From assembly GCA_027081015.1 (NCBI GenBank), contig JALWMA010000082.1, positions 40,737 to 104,736 of the forward strand: a stretch of DNA of 64,000 bases, given 5' to 3'. How positions within the stretch are numbered: the stretch's first letter is position 1; every line of letters starts with the position of its first letter. The DNA comes from Campylobacterales bacterium (GTDB lineage Bacteria; Campylobacterota; Campylobacteria; Campylobacterales; Hydrogenimonadaceae). Shown in pieces: positions 25,045 through 34,406 of the stretch. A program made the translations under genes and the position numbers. The notes beneath the pieces were generated by a model, which worked only from the letters and a program-made list of their open reading frames with translations, ran no database searches and was not told where the DNA came from.

Positions 25045-26853
25045 CTACTTCTTCTGCTTCTCCATCCGCTTTCTTACATGCGGATCGAGGTATCTCTTGC
25101 GGACACGGATATTTTCGGGAGTCACCTCCACCAGCTCATCCTCCTCTATCCACTCCATCGCACGCTCCAGGTTCATGTCGCGCGGCGGGACCAGGACGAT
25201 GGCGTCGTCGGCGCCCGAAGATCTGACGTTCGAGAGCTTCTTCCCCTTTATCGGGTTGACCTCCAGATCGTTCGGTCTGGCGTGCTCGCCGATGATCATG
25301 CCTACATATACTTCGGTCTGCGGCTTGATGAAGAGGGTGCCGCGCTCCTGCAGGTTAAAAAGCGAATAGCCGAGCGCTTTGCCGTTCTCCATCGAGATCA
25401 GGGCGCCGTTGGCCCTGTGCTCCACATTTCCTACAAACGGCCTGTAGGCCAGAAAAGAGTGGTTCATTATGCCCTCTCCCTTGGTATCGGTCAGAAACTG
25501 GGTCCTGAAGCCGATCAGCCCGCGCGCGGGTATCTCGAACTCTATTCTTGTCGTTCCGTCGGGCATCGGGTTCATCGAGGTCATCTCCGCTTTGCGGCGG
25601 CCGAGCTTCTCTATGACCGCACCGCTGAACTCTTCCGGAACGTCGATAACCAGATGCTCATAGGGCTCCAGGCGCACGCCGTTCTCCTCTTTTATGACCA
25701 CCTCCGGCCGCGAAATGAGAAACTCGAAACCCTCCCTTCTCATATTCTCAGCCAGAATCGATATCTGAAGCTCGCCCCGGCCGGAGACTTTGAAGCTCCC
25801 CTCTCCAAGCTGCTCGAGGCGCATCGCGATGTTGGTCTCCATCTCCTTCTCCAGACGCTCCTTGAGCTTGTTGGCGGTGACGAACTTTCCTTCACGCCCA
25901 GCGAACGGACCGTCGTTTACGCTGAATATTACGGAGAGAGTAGGCTCTTCGATATGAAGAGGATCGAGCGGCTGGGGATCGTTCGGATCGGTCACGGTAT
26001 CGCCCACATCTATCTCGTTGAAACCGGCGATCGCCACGATGTCGCCCGCTTCCGCCTCGTCTATCTCGATGCGCTCGAGCCCCAGAAAACCGATGAGCTT
26101 GCTTATTCGTCCCTTCTTCTGTTCGCCGTCGCTCTTCGCCAGCAGCACCTGTTCGCCCGCTCTGATGCGGCCGTTGAATATACGTGCTATCCCTATGCGC
26201 CCTACGTAGTTGTCGTAGTCGAGTGTAAAGACCTGCGTCTGCAGAGTGTTGTCGGCGCTCCCTTCGGGGGAGGGGACATATTCGAGTATCGCCTCGAATA
26301 GCGGCGTGAGGTCTCTGTTTTCGTCCTCCATGTTCCACTTGGCGTAACCGTCTCTCGCCGCCGCGTATAGAACCGGAAAGTCGAGCTGCGTCTCATCGGC
26401 CTCCAGTGCGACAAGCAGGTCGAAAACCTCGTCTACCACGCGCTCTGGCTCCGCCGCGGGTTTGTCTATCTTGTTTACGACCACTATCGGGCGCAGACCC
26501 AGCTCGATAGCCTTTTTCAGAACGAATTTGGTCTGGGGCATGACACCCTCTTGCGCATCGACGAGAAGCAGAACACCGTCTACCATCTTGAGCACGCGCT
26601 CCACTTCACCGCCGAAATCGGCGTGGCCGGGGGTATCAATGATGTTGATTTTGTAGTCATTGTAGCGGATGGCGGTATTCTTGGAGAGAATCGTTATGCC
26701 GCGCTCTTTTTCGATATCGTTGCTGTCCATGACACGCTCGGCGACCTCTTTATGGGCCTCGAATGTTCCCGACTGCTGCAAAAGGCCGTCGACGAGCGTA
26801 GTCTTGCCGTGGTCGACATGCGCGATTACGGCGATGTTTCTGATGTTTTGCAT
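25045..26853 (-). CDS. typA: Ribosome-associated GTPase TypA/BipA
   Basis: The 602-residue protein has the translational GTPase motifs [15 protein letters not shown] (G1), [13 protein letters not shown] (G2), [16 protein letters not shown] (G3), [10 protein letters not shown] (G4), plus the EF-G-like domains and the TypA-specific C-terminal region ([20 protein letters not shown]). It binds ribosomes and helps assembly and stress adaptation. The gene converges on the chemoreceptor gene, separated by 19 bases with a small AGCC-GGGC-GGCT stem. Confidence 0.97.
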   Translation of the reverse strand: MQNIRNIAVIAHVDHGKTTLVDGLLQQSGTFEAHKEVAERVMDSNDIEKERGITILSKNTAIRYNDYKINIIDTPGHADFGGEVERVLKMVDGVLLLVDAQEGVMPQTKFVLKKAIELGLRPIVVVNKIDKPAAEPERVVDEVFDLLVALEADETQLDFPVLYAAARDGYAKWNMEDENRDLTPLFEAILEYVPSPEGSADNTLQTQVFTLDYDNYVGRIGIARIFNGRIRAGEQVLLAKSDGEQKKGRISKLIGFLGLERIEIDEAEAGDIVAIAGFNEIDVGDTVTDPNDPQPLDPLHIEEPTLSVIFSVNDGPFAGREGKFVTANKLKERLEKEMETNIAMRLEQLGEGSFKVSGRGELQISILAENMRREGFEFLISRPEVVIKEENGVRLEPYEHLVIDVPEEFSGAVIEKLGRRKAEMTSMNPMPDGTTRIEFEIPARGLIGFRTQFLTDTKGEGIMNHSFLAYRPFVGNVEHRANGALISMENGKALGYSLFNLQERGTLFIKPQTEVYVGMIIGEHARPNDLEVNPIKGKKLSNVRSSGADDAIVLVPPRDMNLERAMEWIEEDELVEVTPENIRVRKRYLDPHVRKRMEKQKK

Positions 26854-27010
26854 ATCTGTGTAGTCCTAGTAGGTGTGAAGTATTTTGCGCATTATATCCA
26901 AAATCTCTTCAGATGGGTCCGGTATTTATGTACACCTGATCATTGCACGATTGGATTGCGAACTATAATCGAGTGCCTTTTCAGCAAAAGGAACGTTTAT
27001 TGCTTATAAA

Positions 27011-27026
27011 TGGTTTTAAGATTGCG
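27011..27026 (+). promoter_or_regulatory. Candidate sigma-54 promoter for the fliK-flgD-flgE operon
   Basis: TGGTTTTAAGATTGCG has the invariant GG and GC of sigma-54 promoters at the right spacing (TGGYACR-N4-TTGCW), with start of transcription expected near 27037 and fliK ATG at 27068. The middle bases (TTT for CAC) are not consensus. In Campylobacterota the hook genes are known to be RpoN dependent, which supports it. A sigma-70 TATAAT also lies at 26964-26969. Confidence 0.45.
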
Positions 27027-27067
27027 AATCATACAAAAGCGAAAACTTTTCCAGGAAAAGGCCGAGC

Positions 27068-28537
27068 ATGACATACATATCCAAACTACCGCTCTCATCA
27101 AAAATTGAAGATATTGAACCTCATTCCGGCAACCATTCCCTATCTAAAAAAGAGGTCGGTCTTTTCCAGGAACTTATTCAACTTATTCAGAGTGACAATA
27201 TCGATCCTGAAACTATTCAATCCATTTCAAAAAATACCGTTGAAACCGATCAGGATAAGATAGATAAAAAAAAATATATGAATCTAAAAACTGAACTCCA
27301 TTTCGATCAGATAATAGCTCTTAATGAAAATAGACCTAAAACCGAAAATGGAATCATAAAATCGGAAACCGGCAAAGCCATGAAAGCAGAGTCTGCCACC
27401 CAGACAATATTCAGACAAAAGTATACCGATATACCGCCAATAGACTTATCAACCATCGATAACGAATCACTGGCACTTGAAAACAACAGAGTACACCATG
27501 CCAATATCCTCTCCAGAGCTTTTTTGAAGCAGAGTGCTACAGAATTGGAGATCATTCATGACTTCAAGAACTCAAAAGATCTCAAAGATCTTATAAACAA
27601 AGCGGAACGTTATGGCCTAAAACCTATTAGTATCGAAATAGAAACAGTAAAACCTGCAAAAGAAAAGATAATAAGTGGACCTGAAACATATAGCATACAA
27701 CCTCAGTCTTCCCATCTTGCCAAGCAGACGGAGAGTATTTCTAAAGGTGCTGCTACGGCACTACAGCAGATTAAAGACCCTGAACAAGAGCTACAATTAC
27801 AGTTATATACTAAAGTACAATCAAAATCTGAATTTGACAAAGCTGACAGCTACAAAGAAAATATTCTATCGCTTCGGGAACTACTTAAGAAACCTGAAGA
27901 CAATAGTACCCGTACCGAAAAAAGCGGGATAGCCAAAGACGAAACTGGAGAGGTCAGACTCTTTAAATTACTTTCCGGACTTGAAAAATCCGGAAATTCA
28001 AACGGCGAAAGCCACTCAATAGACGATTTTGATATTTCTACAATTCAGCCGTCTAAAATCGATATATTACCGGATAGAACCGATGCTGAGAAATTTATCG
28101 CAGATAACATTAAATCTAAAAACAGTGAAATTCTGAACCAAAAGATATCCGATGCGAAAGTGACAATACGGAATTTTGCCCAGAGTCTCCAGGAGCAGAT
28201 AGAGAGCTATAAACCTCCGTTTACACGCATGCAGATTTCTCTAGATCCGAAAGATCTAGGCAATGTAGATGTAACACTTATAAGCCGGGGAAACAACCTT
28301 CATATACAGGTAAACTCTAATCCTACCGCCATAGGAGTAATGGCTACCCATGGAAGCGAACTGAAAAACCAACTCGTCTCTATGGGTTTTACAGACGTCC
28401 AGATGCAGTTTAACATGAACCAGCAGCAGCAAGAGCGACAGCATGGGCAAAAAAACAGTAACGGAAATTATGCTGAAAACGAAGAGATTCCAGATTTTTA
28501 CGACTCACTGGAAATAGTAATACCACAATACGTTTAA
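27068..28537 (+). CDS. fliK: Flagellar hook-length control protein FliK
   Basis: Most of the 489 residues are low-complexity, polar and poorly conserved, as expected for the secreted ruler part. The C-terminal domain has the FliK/Flg_hook signature (MQISLDPKDLGNVDVTLI, then GNNLHIQVNSNPTAIGVMA, and LVSMGFTDVQMQFNMNQ). FliK measures hook length and switches the export apparatus from hook to filament substrates. First gene of the hook operon. Very AT-rich codon use compared with TypA next door. Confidence 0.88.
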   Translation: MTYISKLPLSSKIEDIEPHSGNHSLSKKEVGLFQELIQLIQSDNIDPETIQSISKNTVETDQDKIDKKKYMNLKTELHFDQIIALNENRPKTENGIIKSETGKAMKAESATQTIFRQKYTDIPPIDLSTIDNESLALENNRVHHANILSRAFLKQSATELEIIHDFKNSKDLKDLINKAERYGLKPISIEIETVKPAKEKIISGPETYSIQPQSSHLAKQTESISKGAATALQQIKDPEQELQLQLYTKVQSKSEFDKADSYKENILSLRELLKKPEDNSTRTEKSGIAKDETGEVRLFKLLSGLEKSGNSNGESHSIDDFDISTIQPSKIDILPDRTDAEKFIADNIKSKNSEILNQKISDAKVTIRNFAQSLQEQIESYKPPFTRMQISLDPKDLGNVDVTLISRGNNLHIQVNSNPTAIGVMATHGSELKNQLVSMGFTDVQMQFNMNQQQQERQHGQKNSNGNYAENEEIPDFYDSLEIVIPQYV

Positions 28538-28548
28538 GGAGAAATGAA

Positions 28549-29214
28549 ATGGACGTAACAAATACACTCACACCTATGCCGACAACAGAAGCGACAGATC
28601 AGGTTTACAACCCTGACGGTATTCTTGGAAAAGATGACTTTCTGCAACTTCTTATTACAGAACTCAAATATCAGGACCCTACTGATCCTATGGATTCAGA
28701 ACAGATTCTGACTCAGACCTCACAACTGGCGACACTAGAAGCGCAAACCAATACCAATGAAACCATGAAGCAGATCTCTGAAGCCTACCAGAGTTCATCC
28801 CAATACAATGCCATAGGTGCCATTGGAAAGATTGCTGATATAGGTAATAACGATATAAGACTTGATGAGAGCGGAAATGTCTTTTTCGAAATCTATTTTC
28901 CAGAAGAGGTTACATCCGGAACTCTGGAGATTACAGATTCGTCAGGAAATATTGTCAAGAGTGTCGATCTGCCATCAATTTCATCTGGCGTGCATCCTTT
29001 TGAGTGGGATGGTACCGACTCATCCGGAAGTCGTTTAGAGGCGGGAGTATACCATGTCGATGTATCTTATACCACTCCTTCGGGAGAAGATCTTTATACG
29101 AGGGTCGGTATTTATCCTGTAGAATCTGTCAGATTCGACAGTGATGAGGCACTTTTGAAGCTTGGATCAAACTATGTACCTTTCGAACAGATAAAAGAGA
29201 TCTACGGAGAGTAA
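28549..29214 (+). CDS. flgD: Flagellar hook assembly scaffold FlgD
   Basis: The N-terminal FlgD signature is clear: LGKDDFLQLLITELKYQDPT, DPMDSEQILTQTSQLATLEA. The C-terminal part has the FLG-Ig-like fold (GTLEITDSSGNIVKSV, HPFEWDGTDSSGSRLEAGVY). FlgD caps the growing hook so that FlgE subunits can polymerise. AAGGAG precedes the ATG; the stop lies one base before the next gene's start. Confidence 0.95.
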   Translation: MDVTNTLTPMPTTEATDQVYNPDGILGKDDFLQLLITELKYQDPTDPMDSEQILTQTSQLATLEAQTNTNETMKQISEAYQSSSQYNAIGAIGKIADIGNNDIRLDESGNVFFEIYFPEEVTSGTLEITDSSGNIVKSVDLPSISSGVHPFEWDGTDSSGSRLEAGVYHVDVSYTTPSGEDLYTRVGIYPVESVRFDSDEALLKLGSNYVPFEQIKEIYGE

Positions 29215-29215
29215 A

Positions 29216-30514
29216 ATGAATAGATCTTTTTATAACGGATTGTCTGGCACAAAGACACAACAGAGCGGTATAGACATCTGGGGATACAACATCGCTAATG
29301 TAAATACTGTTGGCTACAAAACCAATCTTCCTGAGTTCAGTTCAATATTCGCACAGACTCTTGCAGAAGGTAGTGGTTCGACAACAAGTGATCAGATTGG
29401 CCTTGGTTCCAAACTGAACTCTACTGCCATTAGCATGAGCCAGGGTGCACTTCAACAAAGTGACAATCCGCTTGACATGGCCATACAAGGTGATGGCTGG
29501 TTTGGCGTAAGCGGTATCAACAATAAGCAGTTTTTTACAAGAAATGGACTCTTCACTACAAATGCCGATGGTTATATTATAGATGGTTACGGCAATTTCT
29601 TACTCGGAACGAGTGCAAATAATATTGATTATATAACCGATCCGGAAGATCCTGCCAAATCTATAGCCGTTTTAAACAAATCTGTACCATCTGTAGAACT
29701 CTCATTACCGCAAGCACAGAGCAAACTTCAGCTTCCGGAACGTATGTATTACCCTCCTGAAGCATCTACAAAAGCCGAGTTCAAAGCAAACCTCCCAGTC
29801 GATTACCAACCGGGACAAACATTTAATACCAAATCAGAACTTATCGCACCGGATGGATCTAAACACACGTTAACTATCTCGTTTACCAAGAGCGAGACCC
29901 AACCGACATTAGGAAGTGCCTGGGATTACAAAGCATATATAGATAACGAAACAGAACCATTTTCCGAAGTTACCGGTAAACTTGAGTTTGATGAACACGG
30001 GGGATTAAAAACAGTACCTGCGAAATTCACGATCGACAACCATGGAGGAGCTGTAGAGGTTACTTTAGGAACTTCGGCCTATGACGGCCTGGTATCAATT
30101 GCAGGAGCCGACATAGCAACCTCATCAATTGCAGATGGATTTCCGGAAGGTTATCTGAATGGCTATCGAATAGACCAGGATGCCAATATCATAGCATCAT
30201 TCAATAATGGTCGTCAGAGTGCAATAGGTAAAGTTGCAGTTTTTCATTTCCAGAATGATCAAGGCCTTGAAAAGGCCGGTTCTAACCTATACACGACATC
30301 ATCCAATAGCGGAGAGCCGCTCTTTTTCAAAGATGATGAAGGTAATTCGGTACTTGGTGCACAAGTGATAAACAATGCACTTGAAAATAGCAATGTGAAC
30401 CTTAATACCGCACTGACAGAGTTAATAGTTCTGCAAAAAGCATTCGATGCAAGTGCTAAAAGTATTACAACATCCGATCAAATGTTGCAGAAAGCGATAA
30501 ATATGAAAAAATAG
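29216..30514 (+). CDS. flgE: FlgE-like flagellar hook protein, short paralogue
   Basis: The protein has 432 residues with both terminal axial-protein signatures: MNRSFYNGLSGTKTQQSGID, YNIANVNTVGYK, and the C-terminal NALENSNVNLNTALTELIVL with FDASAKSITTSDQMLQ. The middle (DMAIQGDGWFGVSG, TRNGLFTTNADGYIIDGYG) is the FlgE D1 type. Two adjacent hook-type genes occur here; this one is the shorter and could be the minor or proximal hook/hook-cap related protein, or a second hook protein. Begins one base after flgD. Confidence 0.87.
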   Translation: MNRSFYNGLSGTKTQQSGIDIWGYNIANVNTVGYKTNLPEFSSIFAQTLAEGSGSTTSDQIGLGSKLNSTAISMSQGALQQSDNPLDMAIQGDGWFGVSGINNKQFFTRNGLFTTNADGYIIDGYGNFLLGTSANNIDYITDPEDPAKSIAVLNKSVPSVELSLPQAQSKLQLPERMYYPPEASTKAEFKANLPVDYQPGQTFNTKSELIAPDGSKHTLTISFTKSETQPTLGSAWDYKAYIDNETEPFSEVTGKLEFDEHGGLKTVPAKFTIDNHGGAVEVTLGTSAYDGLVSIAGADIATSSIADGFPEGYLNGYRIDQDANIIASFNNGRQSAIGKVAVFHFQNDQGLEKAGSNLYTTSSNSGEPLFFKDDEGNSVLGAQVINNALENSNVNLNTALTELIVLQKAFDASAKSITTSDQMLQKAINMKK

Positions 30515-30651
30515 GAACGATATTTGCTTACTTATACTTTAGCACCGTTTATGAAAACATTTGTAGGCTGAATCGATATTTGTCAAGCAAATTTCCGAAT
30601 CACTTCGGAGAAGTTCAATGTTAAGCATAAAACTATAATAAAGGATACATC
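30515..30651 (+). promoter_or_regulatory. Spacer with -10 box before the second flgE
   Basis: The 137-base spacer has TATAAT at 30634-30639 followed by the AAGGAT ribosome site, and an ATTTG-TCAAG-CAAAT inverted repeat near 30578-30592. TAGCACCGTTTATG near 30539 is a weak sigma-54-like match only. Confidence 0.35.
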
Positions 30652-32457
30652 ATGATGCGATCACTCTGGGCCGGCGTATCCGGACTGCAATCCCACCAGA
30701 TTGCTATGGACGTAGAGAGTAATAACATTGCCAATGTCAATACAAACGGCTTCAAATATTCACGTGCCAACTTTGGCGATCTATTGAGCCAGACAAGTAA
30801 AATCGCCACAGCCCCGCAGGGAGGTCTTGGTGGAAAAAACCCGATGCAGATTGGACTTGGGACATCGATTCAAAATGTCAGCCATATATTTTCACAAGGG
30901 TCGGTACAAAACACGGATAAAAATACTGATGTGGCGATACAGGGTGACGGTTTCTTCATAGTGAGTGGAGACGGTGGCAAGACACAAAAATTTACAAGAG
31001 CAGGGGATTTCAAGTTTGATGCAAATGGAAATTTTGTTGATAACAACGGCTATATAGTCCAAGGCTGGGTAAGAGATCCTGATACCAACCAGATTGATTC
31101 TACAGCCCCGATTCAGGATATCAATATACCTCCGGGGCTCACTACACCGGCAAATGCCACAACTTTTATACAGCTGAAGGCCAACCTAAACTCGGGTGAC
31201 ACTATCGTAAACAAAGCACCTACTTATCCACTTGACTCAACAAACGGGTTGGGTGCGAATGAAAAGACAGACGATATGGGCGTACTTTTCAACGGTAATG
31301 GAGAAGCGTTCAACCTGCAACCACCTGTAGGCGGAGTAGGCGGACAAGGTGTGAAAGTCTCATTTGACAACGGTGCAAATACAGTTCTTTTCAGATATAC
31401 AGACGATCCGGCACAAGTAACCGACCCTACAAATACAACTGACGGCTCTACAAACTATTTCAGAACCACAGAAGATTTAAGACGTCAACTTCAGGATCTG
31501 GCACAAGTACAGTCGAGTACTGCAGAGGTCACTGTAAACGAAGAGGGGAAATTTCAATTAAGCAACAGCGGAGCCGGAGGCAACGATCTTACCATATCGG
31601 TTGAGAGTATTGTTGATGATAACACACAGGAGAATCCTCTATTTACCCAAGCAATCGGATCTCTATCAGGACTTCTTCCTGCAGATACTACAAGCGTTAA
31701 ACTGTCTCAACCGATAACAGCGGCAGTCCACTCTTCGAGTATAGACGTCTTCGATTCCCTTGGAACCAAACATACAGTACGATTTGATTTTAGGAAAACA
31801 GGCTTCACCGCAACCGGAGGTACATCTTGGACATATACCGTATCTGTGCCCCAGCCAGGAACAATAGCAGGAGCCATAGCTCCAAACGAAAACATACTTG
31901 AGGGTGGCACCATCGACTTCAACTCGGACGGTTCACTGGCGCAATACAACCCTCCGGGCATAACCTATACCGCAAACAACGGCTCGGCCCCGAACCAGCA
32001 GATCGACTTCAAGTTTGGAACGATCAACGGTTTCGACGGAATCACAAGCTACGATTCGGAATCTTCGACGGCCGGAATAAGCCAGGACGGTTTTCCGGGC
32101 GGAGATCTGGTCGGGATCAGGATCGACCAGAGCGGTACGCTGATCGGCTCTTTCAGCAACGGCCGTTCGTTCGGTCTGGCGCAGATAGCGATGGCCAAAT
32201 TCGCCAACAACGAGGGTCTAATGAGCGACGGCGGAAACATATTCATCCAGTCAGCGAACTCTGGAGATCCGATTATAGGAAAAGCCAACAGCGGCGGACG
32301 AGGATTTATAAACTCTTCATCGCTCGAGATGTCGAACGTCGACCTGAGCCGCTCTCTTACACAGCTGATTGTCGTACAAAGAGGTTACCAGGCCAACTCC
32401 AAAACGATCACTACATCCGACCAGATGCTACAGACGCTGCTGCAGTTGAAGCAGTAA
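30652..32457 (+). CDS. flgE: Flagellar hook protein FlgE
   Basis: This 601-residue hook protein starts MMRSLWAGVSGLQSHQIAMD followed by NNIANVNTNGFKYSRANFGD, typical of Campylobacterota FlgE, and ends with SNVDLSRSLTQLIVVQRGYQ and the coiled-coil-forming C-terminal helix. The variable outer domains lie in between. The 5' three quarters are AT-rich like fliK-flgD, while from about 31900 the gene switches to GC-rich codons (for example ggcttcgaacaac-type third-position C/G), so it looks like a recombination mosaic. It has its own promoter region. Confidence 0.93.
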   Translation: MMRSLWAGVSGLQSHQIAMDVESNNIANVNTNGFKYSRANFGDLLSQTSKIATAPQGGLGGKNPMQIGLGTSIQNVSHIFSQGSVQNTDKNTDVAIQGDGFFIVSGDGGKTQKFTRAGDFKFDANGNFVDNNGYIVQGWVRDPDTNQIDSTAPIQDINIPPGLTTPANATTFIQLKANLNSGDTIVNKAPTYPLDSTNGLGANEKTDDMGVLFNGNGEAFNLQPPVGGVGGQGVKVSFDNGANTVLFRYTDDPAQVTDPTNTTDGSTNYFRTTEDLRRQLQDLAQVQSSTAEVTVNEEGKFQLSNSGAGGNDLTISVESIVDDNTQENPLFTQAIGSLSGLLPADTTSVKLSQPITAAVHSSSIDVFDSLGTKHTVRFDFRKTGFTATGGTSWTYTVSVPQPGTIAGAIAPNENILEGGTIDFNSDGSLAQYNPPGITYTANNGSAPNQQIDFKFGTINGFDGITSYDSESSTAGISQDGFPGGDLVGIRIDQSGTLIGSFSNGRSFGLAQIAMAKFANNEGLMSDGGNIFIQSANSGDPIIGKANSGGRGFINSSSLEMSNVDLSRSLTQLIVVQRGYQANSKTITTSDQMLQTLLQLKQ

Positions 32458-32490
32458 GTTTAAGGAGCGACAGGGCCGCACAGACAATAC

Positions 32491-32518
32491 TCGTTTCCGG
32501 GCTTTTGCCCGGAAACGA
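32491..32518. terminator. Perfect 12-bp stem-loop after flgE
   Basis: TCGTTTCCGGGC-TTTT-GCCCGGAAACGA is a perfect 12-bp stem with a 4-base loop, 34 bases after the flgE stop. It is strong enough to end transcription or protect the hook mRNA, though no U run follows it. Confidence 0.6.
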
Positions 32519-32539
32519 CATTACTTCAATATATGGAAG

Positions 32540-32602
32540 GCTGCAAAGCGGCCATCCTTCACTTTTCTCTATTCACTATTCGTTATTCGTTATTCACCAA
32601 TA
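32540..32602. repeat. Intergenic GAATAACG-type repeat element B
   Basis: On the minus strand, right after the dGTPase stop, the sequence reads GGTGAATAACGAATAACG followed by AATAGTGAATAGAG, tandem copies of a 9-base unit, then a GC-rich block with GCCGC-TTT-GCAGC. It resembles elements A (after frr) and C (after thyX). Confidence 0.5.
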
Positions 32603-33697
32603 TCAAAGCCCATAGATCTCACGATACCTCTGCAGAGCGTACCTGTCACTCATTCCGGCTATGAAATCGGCTATTACTCGGCTGCTCTTTTCGCTATCGA
32701 GCCTCTCTTTGTACTCTTTCGGCAGAAGGTCGCTATCTTCACTCATAGCCGCATAGAGCTTTCTTATGCACTCCTTTCCCGCATGCATCTTGCTCACTAT
32801 CCTCTCGTGGCGGTATAGCTTTTTGAACATTATCTTTTTCAGCTCTTTGATCTGTGTGGCGAGTTCTCTCTCGAAAGCTATGGGGGCCGGCTCCTTCGCC
32901 GGTATCGTCTTGCAGAGAATCTTTCGGGTATCGGGCAGCTCTTTTCTGCTCGACTCTATGAGCTCGGTGACGAGGTGGCTTATGAGCATCCCCACAAAAC
33001 GGTAGCGGTGCAGTTTTGTACCCCTTTCGAGCCCCTCTTCGCGCACCTTCTCGTCGATCATTGCGGCAAGGGGGTTCTCGAGTATATCTTCGAACGATAT
33101 GAGGCCGAACTGTATGCCGTCGTCGATGTCGTGGCTTATGTAGGCTATCTCGTCCGCATGGTCGACTATCATCGCCTCCAGGGAGGGGTGGTAATCGAGC
33201 CCGAAGGTCTCGTCGTACCATCCGCTCAAAAAAGGTTTTCTGTATGGGTAGGAGTGTTTCAAGATCCCCTCCAGCGTCGCGAAGGTGAGATTGAGCCCGT
33301 CGAACTGCGCATACCTCTTCTCGAGTTTCGTCACCACCCTGAAAGATTGGAAGTTGTGGTCGAACCCGTTTTCGTTTCCGCTCTCTTTCAGACACTCGTC
33401 GAGCGTATCGCCGCCTACGTGACCGAACGGGGTATGCCCCAGATCGTGAGCCAGTGCGATGGTTTCGGCAAGGGTCTCATGACACCCGAGCGCATTAGAG
33501 ACGGCCCTGGCGATCTGGCTCACCTCCAGTGAGTGGGTGAGCCTCGTTCTGAAGTAGTCCCCTTCGTGGTTTATAAAAACCTGAGTCTTGTACTCCAGCC
33601 TCCTAAACGAACTGGTATGGATGACACGGTCGCGGTCTCTTGCGAACGGGTCCCTGAAGTCGGCTATCGCCGGGTTGAAACGGTCGGTACATCTCAT
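32603..33697 (-). CDS. dgt: dGTPase-like HD-domain triphosphohydrolase
   Basis: The 364-residue enzyme has the HD motif set: FRTRLTHSLEVSQIARAVS, LAHDLGHTPFGHVGGDTLDE and VDHADEIAYISHDIDDGIQ. The N-terminal RVIHTSSFRRLEYKTQVFIN is the family signature. It hydrolyses dGTP (or other dNTPs) to nucleoside and triphosphate and so controls nucleotide pools. It is divergent from thyX across an 85-base spacer. Confidence 0.92.
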   Translation of the reverse strand: MRCTDRFNPAIADFRDPFARDRDRVIHTSSFRRLEYKTQVFINHEGDYFRTRLTHSLEVSQIARAVSNALGCHETLAETIALAHDLGHTPFGHVGGDTLDECLKESGNENGFDHNFQSFRVVTKLEKRYAQFDGLNLTFATLEGILKHSYPYRKPFLSGWYDETFGLDYHPSLEAMIVDHADEIAYISHDIDDGIQFGLISFEDILENPLAAMIDEKVREEGLERGTKLHRYRFVGMLISHLVTELIESSRKELPDTRKILCKTIPAKEPAPIAFERELATQIKELKKIMFKKLYRHERIVSKMHAGKECIRKLYAAMSEDSDLLPKEYKERLDSEKSSRVIADFIAGMSDRYALQRYREIYGL

Positions 33698-33746
33698 ATA
33701 TCTATCCCTTAAAAATTTCCGAATGGGCTTTTTATTTTTTTTCGAT

Positions 33747-33752
33747 TATAAT
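33747..33752 (+). promoter_or_regulatory. -10 box for thyX
   Basis: TATAAT at 33747-33752 lies 30 bases before the thyX ATG in an AT-rich run (TTTATTTTTTTTCG), the usual Campylobacterota promoter shape without a -35 box. Confidence 0.5.
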
Positions 33753-33782
33753 ATCTCAAATTCGATTCAAAAAAGGATGCGC

Positions 33783-34406
33783 ATGAAAATAACTCTGCTA
33801 CACCACACGCCGCTGGAAGTGTGCGCACATGCCATCCGCACATGCTGGCAGAGTTTCGACAAAAGCGACGGCGGCGGAGAGAGGGACAGAGAGCTTATCG
33901 ACCGCGTAGGCAACAAGTTCAAGCACGCCAGCACGCTCGAACACCTCGTCTACACCTTCTACATACAGGGCATAAGCCGCGCGGTACTGCAGGAGCTTGC
34001 ACGCCACCGAATGGCTTCGCTCAGCGTAAAGAGCACCCGCTACACACTAAAAGAGCTCAAAGAGGAGACCCCATTTTCGACGGCGGATATAGAGCGTGCC
34101 CAAAAGTACATCGTCATGACCGACAGCGCCCTGGTAAACGAGATGAGCATAAAGGCGCTCGAAAACCTGCGGCTGCTGCTCGTAGAGGGGATCTCGAACG
34201 ACAAAGCAAAATATGCGCTTCCGGAGTGTTACAAAACCGAGCTCACATGGACGATAAACGCCAGAAGCCTTCAGAACTTCCTGGAGCTAAGAAGCGACAA
34301 GGCGGCACTCTGGGAGATAAGAGACCTGGCGCACGCAATCTACGAGAAACTCCCCGACGAGCACAAATATCTTTTTCATATCAAGAACTACGAAGAGAGC
34401 GAATAG
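33783..34406 (+). CDS. thyX: Flavin-dependent thymidylate synthase ThyX
   Basis: The 207-residue protein starts MKITLLHHTPLEVCAHAIRT and has the ThyX motif RHRMASLSVKSTRY, plus FKHASTLEHLVYTFYIQGIS. It makes dTMP from dUMP using FAD, NADPH and methylene-tetrahydrofolate, in place of ThyA. The ATG at 33783 is chosen over an in-frame ATG six bases upstream because AAGGA is then at proper distance and the N-terminus matches the family. It sits opposite a dGTPase, so two dNTP-pool genes share one intergenic region. Confidence 0.95.
   Translation: MKITLLHHTPLEVCAHAIRTCWQSFDKSDGGGERDRELIDRVGNKFKHASTLEHLVYTFYIQGISRAVLQELARHRMASLSVKSTRYTLKELKEETPFSTADIERAQKYIVMTDSALVNEMSIKALENLRLLLVEGISNDKAKYALPECYKTELTWTINARSLQNFLELRSDKAALWEIRDLAHAIYEKLPDEHKYLFHIKNYEESE

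Noticed and set aside
25078-26301. A 407-codon open frame antisense to typA
   Set aside because: Shadow of a highly conserved GTPase gene; no start signals or family resemblance.
27675-27932. Small basic open frame inside fliK
   Set aside because: Rich in Leu, Asn and Lys with no ribosome site or family match; it follows from AT-rich codons of fliK in another frame.
28549-28620. Slippery repeat or phase-variable tract in the flagellar genes
   Set aside because: No homopolymer run longer than eight bases occurs within the fliK-flgD-flgE coding sequence, so phase variation by slippage is not supported.
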